Positions 45,006 to 53,036 of a stretch of 64,000 bases of DNA are shown piece by piece (positions within the stretch are counted from its first letter, which is position 1; the number at the start of each line of letters is the position of its first letter). The DNA is from Lachnospiraceae bacterium. Lineage in GTDB: Bacteria > Bacillota > Clostridia > Lachnospirales > Lachnospiraceae. A program made the translations under genes and the position numbers. The stretch covers positions 1 through 64,000 of the forward strand of contig CAJSZQ010000009.1 in assembly GCA_910574185.1 (NCBI GenBank), given 5' to 3'. Under the pieces are notes generated by a model, which saw only the letters and a list, made by a program, of their open reading frames with translations, was not told the DNA's origin and did not search any database.

Positions 45006-45269
45006 TTAATTTTCATTCTTATACAGTTCATAATAATCCGATTCCATATAGTCCATCTTCTGTAGAAACCATTTTTTTGCATCCTCAAGCGCTTTATTAT
45101 AAATGAGCGGCGCCATCTTCTGCTCAAATAGTTCCAGAAGCTGCATCTGCTCGATCATTCCGATTTCTTCTCCCCGCTCATCCAGATAAAATGCTTTTAT
45201 TTCTGCTTTTAGCTGCTTTTTCTGTGTATCGGACAGTCGAATTTGCATCAAATTTTCTCTCTTTCTCAT
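45006..45269 (-). CDS. Small DUF2164-like protein
   Basis: An 87-residue, highly charged, helical protein. IRLSDTQKKQLKAEIKAFYL then DERGEEIGMIEQMQLLELFE resembles DUF2164 proteins, which are short and uncharacterised. GGGAG precedes ATG 45269; a second ATG at 45248 is also possible. It is convergent with the DUF2971 gene and follows no clear operon. Confidence 0.65.
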   Translation of the reverse strand: MRKRENLMQIRLSDTQKKQLKAEIKAFYLDERGEEIGMIEQMQLLELFEQKMAPLIYNKALEDAKKWFLQKMDYMESDYYELYKNEN

Positions 45270-45350
45270 GCGTCATTCTCCCTGTTTTATAGTTTTATCT
45301 CATAATCTATTCCTGTATTTTCCCTCCAAGTACTATCGCCCTGTAAGAAC

Positions 45351-48300
45351 TTAACCTAAAAACTGGCGCAACACTTTCATCAGAAGTTCCACGTCAAGCG
45401 GTTTGGCGATATGTGCGTTCATGCCGCTTTTCAGAGCCGCCTCCTTATCCTCTTCCATAGCATTTGCCGTCATAGCGATAATAGGCAGACTTTTCGCGTC
45501 CTTACGGCGCATCGCCCTGATTGCTTTCGTAGCTTCGTATCCATTCATAACCGGCATCTGCACATCCATCAGCACAGCGTCATAATAACCTTCCGAAGAT
45601 TTTTCTATCATAGCAACTGCATCGGTTCCGTCCGGCGCAGATTCAATCATGAAACCGGCCTCCTCCAGAATGACTTCCGCGATTTCCCGATTCAGCTCAT
45701 TATCCTCCACCAGAAGGAGCCTCTTTCCGCTATAGTCAATCTGTGTCCAGGCAATCTCCGCATCCGACTGCTTTTTGTCGCCAATATTATTTGCCGCCAG
45801 CAGCGCCGATTTTAAGTCTGACATAAAAAGGGGTTTTGCACAGAATGCAGTGACGCCCACCTCTCTTGCTTCTTCCTCAATATCTGCCCAGTCATAAGCG
45901 GTAAGAATAATAATCGGCGCCTCCGACCCTACGACGCTGCGGATTCTTCTTGCAGTTTCAATTCCGCTGATTTCCGGCATCTGCCAATCAATTATGTAAG
46001 TATGGTAAGGTTCTCCCTCTTCATAAGCGGATTTGGCGTGGTATACGGCCTCTTTACCGGATGTGGTCCATTCAGAGCGCATTCCGATGCTTTTTAACAT
46101 TTTACTCACACTGTCACAGACATTAAAGTCATCATCCACAACCAGAGAACGCAGCCCTTCCAATTCCTTAATTTGTTCCGCGCTTTTTTCGATATCCTGA
46201 ATCTGCAGCGGAATCTTTACCGTAAAAGCGCTTCCCTTTCCAATTTCGCTTTCGACCGTAATTTCTCCTCCCATCATATCAATGATGTTCTTCGTAATGG
46301 CCATACCAAGCCCGGCGCCCTGTATACCGCTTCTTGTGGCGGTCGATTCGCGCTCAAAAGGCTCAAAAATATGTTCCACAAACTCCTTGGACATTCCGAT
46401 TCCATTGTCTTTGATTATAAAAACAAAATCTCCCCAGCCATGCTTAAAGGTAATTTGCTGCTTAATTCGGAAAGCCACTGTCCCTCCTGCCGGCGTGTAT
46501 TTAATAGCATTGCTCATTAAATTGATAAAAATCTGGTTCAGCTTCAGCGGATCTGCAATTACATCCTCATTGGCCACTTCAAAGGTATCAATAAACATCT
46601 CCAACTGCTTAGATTTCACCTGCGGCTGGATAATGTTGACCATATTATGTATCAGTTCCGATATATTACATTCCTGATTATGAATCTGCAGCTTTCCGCT
46701 CTCAATGCGGCTCATATCCAAAATATCGTTAATCAGTCCCAACAGATGGTTGCTGGAAGACAGAATCTTCTGCAGGCAGTCCCGCACCTGGTCCGTACGT
46801 TCTAAGTGACTGGCCGCGATGGTGGCAAATCCAATAATCGCATTCATAGGAGTCCGTATATCATGACTCATGTTGGACAGGAAAGTTGTTTTCGCCTGAT
46901 TGGCATGCTGCGCCTGCATGAGAGCGTCCTGCAGAGCCTGCGTCTGCTCACGCTGCTTTTTGACCTGTTCTGTTATATCCCTGGATACCACCATAGCAAT
47001 CAAGTCGCCGGTGTCCTCGTCACAGGTCATAATGAAAGACTGACGGACGCACATAGGCTCCTTCTTATCCACTCCGCCCCAATAGTCTACATCTACTTCC
47101 ATATTCCCCTGCTCATACTGACTTTTCAGATAATCCACATTTACTATTCTGGAATAATCTTCTCTCGATTCCTGCAGGACGTACCGCTTCCACTTCTCAA
47201 AACATACAGAAACCTCACATGGCACAGACAGCCCCACCTGCTTCAACAGCGAGATTTCTTTTCCTCCGGCTATGCGGGTAATATCCTGCTCAATCCAGTT
47301 CTTTGTCAGATTACACTCAAAAGCACTGAAAGAATTGGACATAATAGCAATCCTGTACTGACGTTCTTTCCGGTTCAATACTGCCCGCTCCCGCTGCTCA
47401 CGCAGTTCTTTCAGTTTCAGTTCTGTAATATTCTGGCGGACATACAAAACCCGAACAGGTTTTCCATCTTTCCGCTCCAGGCACACTGCAATCAAATGCT
47501 CCCAGTCCTCTTTTCCATGCCGTGAAACATGACATTCATGAACGCTGGAATCCTCTGCTTCAAGGCTCTGCATAAGCGTATCGGACAGGCAGAAATTAAG
47601 AAATGACGTCTTTTCATCATCTCCGATGACATCTTCGGCCTGAACCTTCATCCATTCACTATATGCACCCTCCATTGGAATACTCGTATTCAGCGGCCCG
47701 ATTCCCGCCATGTAGGAATAACGGTCTTCTTCCAAATTCACCATAAGATAGCGTGAAGAAAAGATGATGTTCACACCGCGAAGCACATCGTTTATTATCT
47801 TATTCTCTGTTTCCAATTCTTTTCTCCGGCTTCTCTCACGAATCACCAGAAAAACAATATAGATTCCGAACAGTACGAGCAGAGAAATTTCCAGTCTCAC
47901 CCCCGCCATATTCGCCCTTTTTACCATCGTCTGTGTAACACTTTGAGGAAATGCCTGCACAAGAACATAATTATGCTTGGACAGATGCATGACACAGAGA
48001 TTGTCTATTTTGCAGCCTTCATCGCAAAGGAGCGCAACCTTGCCGCCGTTCGTAAACACAGACCGCGCCTCTTTCGCTGTTCTGGTATCTATAACACCCG
48101 ATTCGGTCAAAGAATCAAGCAGGTCGCCCCCATGTGTTTCGTTACCCGAACTGGCAATTACCTCGCCTTCCTGCGTACACAGATACACATCGGCAGCCTC
48201 GCCAAAATAAGTGGCTGAAAGCATATTCTTCAAAAAATCGTCGGCAAAGTACAACCCCAAAAACATACCGATAATCTCTTGTTCACTATATACAGGAGCA

Positions 48301-48764
48301 TAAAACGCCATCATAGGCTTCCCTGTAATCCTGGAATTTTCTAAAGTCTCAAGACCACTCTCTCCCCTCATTCCACGAGCGAAATAATCCCGCTCCAGAC
48401 TGTTGTTGATTTCTCCATTAGAAGAAAGATTCACGCCGTCTGCATTGGTAAAGCGGATAGAGTCAAAAGTCGTATTATCCTCCAAATCCTTCAGTACCTG
48501 CGTATCTATTTCCACTTTCTTCCCACCTGCGCCGACCAGATACGCGCTATTTTCGACACGCTGCAATGCATTATCAAATTCGCTCTCAATACGGTCGACC
48601 GTCTGTCTCGCGCAGTCCTCTGCATATACTCTGTTCTGTTCTTGGATACGTTTTCTGTTCTGTGTCGTATAGAAATAAAACAAAACGAGTATCACCGTCA
48701 GGAAAAGAAATGCATAAATAATTGGCTGCCCTGATTTTTTCTGTCGCTTCATCTGTTTCGGCAC
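45351..48764 (-). CDS. Membrane hybrid sensor histidine kinase with two receivers
   Basis: A 1137-residue kinase. A membrane helix at about 15-33, an extracytoplasmic Cache-like domain (about 35-280, with FYAPVYSEQEIIGMFLGLYF) and a second helix (about 290-312) come first. Two PAS-like regions lead to HisKA ([20 protein letters not shown]), the ATPase domain (NLMSNAIKYT, GAGLGMAI) and two receivers. Both receivers keep the phospho-aspartate (YIIDWQMPEISG and VLMDVQMPVMNG) and lysine (AKPL). GTG 48764 is taken as start; ATG 48752 is also possible. Signal unknown. Confidence 0.88.
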   Translation of the reverse strand: MPKQMKRQKKSGQPIIYAFLFLTVILVLFYFYTTQNRKRIQEQNRVYAEDCARQTVDRIESEFDNALQRVENSAYLVGAGGKKVEIDTQVLKDLEDNTTFDSIRFTNADGVNLSSNGEINNSLERDYFARGMRGESGLETLENSRITGKPMMAFYAPVYSEQEIIGMFLGLYFADDFLKNMLSATYFGEAADVYLCTQEGEVIASSGNETHGGDLLDSLTESGVIDTRTAKEARSVFTNGGKVALLCDEGCKIDNLCVMHLSKHNYVLVQAFPQSVTQTMVKRANMAGVRLEISLLVLFGIYIVFLVIRERSRRKELETENKIINDVLRGVNIIFSSRYLMVNLEEDRYSYMAGIGPLNTSIPMEGAYSEWMKVQAEDVIGDDEKTSFLNFCLSDTLMQSLEAEDSSVHECHVSRHGKEDWEHLIAVCLERKDGKPVRVLYVRQNITELKLKELREQRERAVLNRKERQYRIAIMSNSFSAFECNLTKNWIEQDITRIAGGKEISLLKQVGLSVPCEVSVCFEKWKRYVLQESREDYSRIVNVDYLKSQYEQGNMEVDVDYWGGVDKKEPMCVRQSFIMTCDEDTGDLIAMVVSRDITEQVKKQREQTQALQDALMQAQHANQAKTTFLSNMSHDIRTPMNAIIGFATIAASHLERTDQVRDCLQKILSSSNHLLGLINDILDMSRIESGKLQIHNQECNISELIHNMVNIIQPQVKSKQLEMFIDTFEVANEDVIADPLKLNQIFINLMSNAIKYTPAGGTVAFRIKQQITFKHGWGDFVFIIKDNGIGMSKEFVEHIFEPFERESTATRSGIQGAGLGMAITKNIIDMMGGEITVESEIGKGSAFTVKIPLQIQDIEKSAEQIKELEGLRSLVVDDDFNVCDSVSKMLKSIGMRSEWTTSGKEAVYHAKSAYEEGEPYHTYIIDWQMPEISGIETARRIRSVVGSEAPIIILTAYDWADIEEEAREVGVTAFCAKPLFMSDLKSALLAANNIGDKKQSDAEIAWTQIDYSGKRLLLVEDNELNREIAEVILEEAGFMIESAPDGTDAVAMIEKSSEGYYDAVLMDVQMPVMNGYEATKAIRAMRRKDAKSLPIIAMTANAMEEDKEAALKSGMNAHIAKPLDVELLMKVLRQFLG

Positions 48765-48878
48765 AATTTATTCCGTCCGTTTACAACTCGGAAGAATCAA
48801 AATGTGCCATCACCTCCTCTTTAAAATATCTACTTCATATATATTAATTTAACCTACAAAAATAAGTCCACGTTTACA

Positions 48879-48970
48879 CCTTCCAGGCACCCCGTTATGG
48901 CCATTCGGCCTTTTTTAAGGTATACCTTCCAGGCACCCCATTATGGCCATTCGGCCGTTTTTAAGGTATA
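48879..48970. repeat. Dispersed repeat, family A (copy 4, two tandem units)
   Basis: Two units of 46 bases, each CCTTCCAGGCACCCC-(G/A)TTATGGCC-ATTCGGCC followed by T-rich sequence and AAGGTATA, follow head to tail. Only three positions or so differ between them. They lie upstream of the 45.3-48.8 kb kinase in a gene-free gap of about 450 bases (48765-49213); the rest of that gap is AT-rich without a clear feature. Confidence 0.85.
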
Positions 48971-49213
48971 CTAAAAGTATAACATGAACTGAACCTGACA
49001 GAAAGAATTATTTAGTTAGTATTTATACACAATTTCTTATAATGAATGACGTTTCCTGTAAATCATAGCACTGTTTGAGGAACGCAGACCGATTTGGCAA
49101 GATAAGAGCTTTTATATAAGAGCAGTTAGAATTCAAGAACATTTTTATCGGCAGATTCCCAATTTTCTATTTAATCTTCAGCAAAATGTTACTATAAGAT
49201 TTTGCTGCACAAA

Positions 49214-50236
49214 TTACCATCGGATATTCCCTATTACAATTATTCCTGCCACGATACCAATTACAATACTATGTTTCCTCCGCGTTAGATATAGATATCC
49301 GGCAAACTCGCGTATCAAAGCGTTCAGAGTAAAATACCATTTCGTTTTCGCTCCGAATCCTACGCACTTTATTCCCTGCTGTTTTGCCAGAATTAAAGCT
49401 CTGAACACATGATACGCCGTCGTAACTATAATAATTCTTGCATTCTGCTTAGCTGCCAGTTCCTTTGAAAAGCGGAGATTCTCTTCTGTTGATACTGATT
49501 TTTTCTCCAATAAGATTTTCTCTCTATCCACGCCTTTTTCTATCGCATACGCCGCCATAGCCTCGCTTTCCGGAATATCTTCGCCGGGACCCTGCCCTCC
49601 CGACATAATTAGCATAGCCTTCGGATTGCAGCGCAACAGCTCGATTCCCCTTTCAATTCTGGCTGCTAATAGCGGAGTAACCTGACTTCCAATAATCCCG
49701 GCGCCCAGAACAATAATATAGTCTGCTTTTCGATTCTTTTTCAGATGAATCAGATTGAGAATCCCAGATAATGTATACATAGCCATCAGCGCCAATACAT
49801 ATAGCGCACAAAAACTAATAACGCCATAAATCGTTGTGCTTATCGCATTTTTCCCTATATTTCCAATAGACGGCCAGACAGCCACATATCCATACAACAA
49901 AATAGAAAATAAAATTGACAGCATATTGGAAAGCTTCATTCCCTCATGCCGAATATTCCGAATTCCCTCAACAAAAAACAGAACCGTCAAAACTATCGGG
50001 AACACAATCACACTACCCGTCGCCGCTATTACAAAAAAGGCCAGAACTGCTATAACCCCTTGGTGTAACGCCAGCCACTCTGAATACTGAGAAACGAGAA
50101 AGAATAAAAATAAAGCCATGCAACACATCATCCAAAAGAATGTTCCCCCACTCCATAAAGTTCTGGAATCATGTATCATAATTCCAGAAAAGATTAAAAA
50201 TGAAACGAAAAATACAATAAATGAAATCTGCAGCAT
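49214..50236 (-). CDS. YdcF family (DUF218) membrane protein
   Basis: A 340-residue protein. About five N-terminal membrane segments (to about residue 155) are followed by a cytoplasmic or surface DUF218 domain with DYIIVLGAGIIGSQVTPLL, MSGGQGPGEDIPESEAM, SVSTEENLRFSK and TTAYHVFRALIL. SanA/ElyC-type relatives act in envelope maintenance and lipid-linked sugar handling; the exact role here is unknown. It lies between two hybrid kinases on the same strand. Confidence 0.85.
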   Translation of the reverse strand: MLQISFIVFFVSFLIFSGIMIHDSRTLWSGGTFFWMMCCMALFLFFLVSQYSEWLALHQGVIAVLAFFVIAATGSVIVFPIVLTVLFFVEGIRNIRHEGMKLSNMLSILFSILLYGYVAVWPSIGNIGKNAISTTIYGVISFCALYVLALMAMYTLSGILNLIHLKKNRKADYIIVLGAGIIGSQVTPLLAARIERGIELLRCNPKAMLIMSGGQGPGEDIPESEAMAAYAIEKGVDREKILLEKKSVSTEENLRFSKELAAKQNARIIIVTTAYHVFRALILAKQQGIKCVGFGAKTKWYFTLNALIREFAGYLYLTRRKHSIVIGIVAGIIVIGNIRW

Positions 50237-50366
50237 ACTTCATACTCCCTTCTAATTTCCCAGTGAAATCGTTCTTCAAAGACTTCCATAATTTTTCCAT
50301 GTATACGACAGAAAAATACAATCATCCTGCTGGTAAACAACTCCACTATTCGGAAAATGTTCCCCC

Positions 50367-52952
50367 TTATTTCAAATATTTTTTTAATTTGCGGGCGACA
50401 ATCTCAATATCAATCGGTTTTGCTAAATGATCGTCCATGCCGCACTCTAAACACTTTTGAATATCTTCCGAAAAAGCATCGGCAGTCATAGCAATAATGG
50501 GAATATCGGCATCGTTGCGCTCCAGACTCCGGATGATTCTGGTAGCTTCGTATCCATCCATCACAGGCATCCGTACATCCATTATAATCGCGTCATAATA
50601 TCCAACCGGAGATTTCTCGAATTTCGCAACGCAAATCTGCCCGTTCTCAACCCAATCCAATTCCATTTCAAGGCCAGAAAGTAACTCTTTTGCAACTTCC
50701 CAGTTAAGCTCGTTATCTTCCGCCAATAAAATATGCTTTCCTTTAAGAGCCAGGTCAATCGCTTCTTCGGTCTCTTTAACTTCTTCATCCGGAGTGTCGA
50801 CATATACTTTTAAGGCGTCAAACAAAGAAGATTTGAACAAGGGTTGGGAAACAAATCCAGAAACCCCCGCCTCTTTAGCTTTCTCTTCCAGCTCACTACA
50901 ATCACAGGCTGAGATTAGCACAGCCGGACTATTCTTTTTATATTTTAAACAAATTTTTTGCGCTGCTTCAAACCCATCCATACCGGGCAGATTCCGGCTC
51001 AAAAGAATCATCTGATAATCGTCGTTTCGGCTATGGCGTTCCGCAAGCATTTCCATTGCGCGTTCCGCGCTCAAGCACCATTCGGAACGAATCCCGATTG
51101 AATTTAAGGCATGAACCGCATTTATGCATAACCGCTCGTCATCGTCAACTACAAGCATATTCCAGCCAGGAAGGCAGGCGTCTATCTCCCGCTCTTTGGC
51201 CTTTTCCAAATCAAAAACAACATGGAACTCACTGCCTTTGTCCATCTCGCTGCGGACAGAAATCGTTCCGCCCATAGCGTCTACAATATACTTGGTAATT
51301 GCCATTCCCAGACCAGAGCCTTCTGTTTTCTGCACATGGACGTTCTCCTCCCTGCTAAAGGAGTCAAATAATTTTTCCTGGTATTCCTTTGACATGCCAA
51401 TGCCCGTATCTGCAACCAGGAAATGTGTACGGACGCAAGAAGTTTCTTCCGGCAATACTTCCTGATACAGAGATACTTGAACAGACCCGTTATCTGGCGT
51501 AAATTTAACCGCGTTTCCCAACAAATTAATCAACACCTGATTCAACCGCACACTGTCACAGCATACTTCTTCCGTAAAAATCTCGTAAACAACCGCGTCA
51601 AACTGCAAATTTTTTGCCTTTACCTGCGGCTGAACAATATTTATAATGTTGTCCATAACATCTCTTAATGATGTCGGCACAACATTCAGCGTCATTTTAC
51701 CACTTTCAATCTTTGACATATCCAGTACGTCATTGATAAGCCCCAGAAGGTGATTACTGGATAATGCAATTTTACGCAAACATTCCTGAACCTGCTCCTG
51801 ATTGTGCATATTAGCCATAGCTATGGATGTCATACCGATTATGGCATTCATGGGAGTTCGTATGTCGTGGCTCATGCTGGATAGAAATTCCTGCTTTGCA
51901 GCATTGGCATATTCGGCTTCTTTTCGCGCCTTTTCAGCAGCTTTGCGCGCTTCGTCCATTTCTGCATTCATGTGCTTTAATTCGTATACCTGTTTTTTAA
52001 ACACCCTTAAATACTGAAAAAATATGTACAATAGAAGGGCAATTACAACAAAAGAAGCTGCATAAACGATGGTTAGCCAATGACTGCCCATGCCGGAAAT
52101 TGCATGTTCCAACCCGTCAAAAGGTAAAACTGTCACTAAATACCAGTCACAATAGGGAAGAGCGGTACAATATAGGTGGCGGCGCGATTCGCCGCTTTTT
52201 AGAATAACAGAATAATCTTCATTCGCATTCATCGCTGCCGTCATCTGTTTAACATAGTAATCCGCTTCCTCACTCTGACCATTAAAGATACGATAAAGCT
52301 TGTCAAAATAATTCTCATTGACACCGCCTTCATCCTGAACGACATAGCTTCCGTCCTTGCGTATTACATAAGAATAAATCAGGGAACTGTCTGAATCAAG
52401 GAATAGAACCTCGCCCATATACTTAGAAGAAAGCCCTACGACAATAGCGAGGCTGGTACTTCCGTCGGACATGGGATATTCACAGGGAACGCCGAACAAA
52501 ATCACACCATTCCCATCGCTGTCAGCACCGGATGCCGCTCTACGTTCCCCGTTTTTTAAACTATCCAGAAACGGTTCAGGGTGGTTAAGCCCCACAGAAT
52601 CGCCATAAATCATCTCCATTTTGCCATCCGGCGAATATAAGGCGGCACATAAAAAATGTCTTGCCCTTGCTCCGTACTCTATTTCCTCTTTTGAGCCGTA
52701 ACTGGAATTTTCTTCATCTGCTGCAATGTGCGCTATGGATTCCGCCATGGTCAAGCGGAGATCAATTATCGTTTCAAAATGTAAAGACACCTGGTCATTC
52801 ATTCCGGCCATATATGTAGTGCCTATATTCTCAATCGTATTTTCGCTCATATTGTTAATGGACATTCCTAAGAATGAAAATACGAAAATATTCAAGCAAA
52901 TGATTACTGCTATGCTGATTTTTAAAGAACGCGGCAAAACCATGTTTTTCAT
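50367..52952 (-). CDS. Membrane hybrid histidine kinase with a pseudo-receiver
   Basis: An 861-residue kinase. Helices at about 10-30 and 295-318 flank an extracytoplasmic Cache-like sensor domain. A coiled-coil rich in A/K/E residues leads to HisKA ([20 protein letters not shown]) and the ATPase domain (NLLGNAVKFT, GSGLGMAI). The first receiver keeps acidic residues (VVDDDERLC) but has LLSRNLPGMDG, with Ser where the phospho-Asp should be, and SQP in place of the usual K-P, so it cannot be phosphorylated in the normal way. The terminal receiver (IIMDVRMPVMDG, AKPI) is intact. Confidence 0.88.
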   Translation of the reverse strand: MKNMVLPRSLKISIAVIICLNIFVFSFLGMSINNMSENTIENIGTTYMAGMNDQVSLHFETIIDLRLTMAESIAHIAADEENSSYGSKEEIEYGARARHFLCAALYSPDGKMEMIYGDSVGLNHPEPFLDSLKNGERRAASGADSDGNGVILFGVPCEYPMSDGSTSLAIVVGLSSKYMGEVLFLDSDSSLIYSYVIRKDGSYVVQDEGGVNENYFDKLYRIFNGQSEEADYYVKQMTAAMNANEDYSVILKSGESRRHLYCTALPYCDWYLVTVLPFDGLEHAISGMGSHWLTIVYAASFVVIALLLYIFFQYLRVFKKQVYELKHMNAEMDEARKAAEKARKEAEYANAAKQEFLSSMSHDIRTPMNAIIGMTSIAMANMHNQEQVQECLRKIALSSNHLLGLINDVLDMSKIESGKMTLNVVPTSLRDVMDNIINIVQPQVKAKNLQFDAVVYEIFTEEVCCDSVRLNQVLINLLGNAVKFTPDNGSVQVSLYQEVLPEETSCVRTHFLVADTGIGMSKEYQEKLFDSFSREENVHVQKTEGSGLGMAITKYIVDAMGGTISVRSEMDKGSEFHVVFDLEKAKEREIDACLPGWNMLVVDDDERLCINAVHALNSIGIRSEWCLSAERAMEMLAERHSRNDDYQMILLSRNLPGMDGFEAAQKICLKYKKNSPAVLISACDCSELEEKAKEAGVSGFVSQPLFKSSLFDALKVYVDTPDEEVKETEEAIDLALKGKHILLAEDNELNWEVAKELLSGLEMELDWVENGQICVAKFEKSPVGYYDAIIMDVRMPVMDGYEATRIIRSLERNDADIPIIAMTADAFSEDIQKCLECGMDDHLAKPIDIEIVARKLKKYLK

Positions 52953-53036
52953 ACTTTTTCATCTCCATTCTTTGATTTTATTTCCGACGCAAAGCAAAAG
53001 GACCAGGCTCAATCAGACCCGTCCTTTCGACTTTTA

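Noticed and set aside
48752..48820. Strong AGGAGGTG about 50 bases before the 45.3-48.8 kb kinase as a leader peptide start
   Set aside because: The following ATG is only two bases away, the frame gives nine codons, and the kinase frame has a stop two codons before its GTG. Too weak to call.
48879..48970. Direct repeats as a possible CRISPR array
   Set aside because: There are only two abutting units of 46 bases with no spacers, and single units occur elsewhere between genes.
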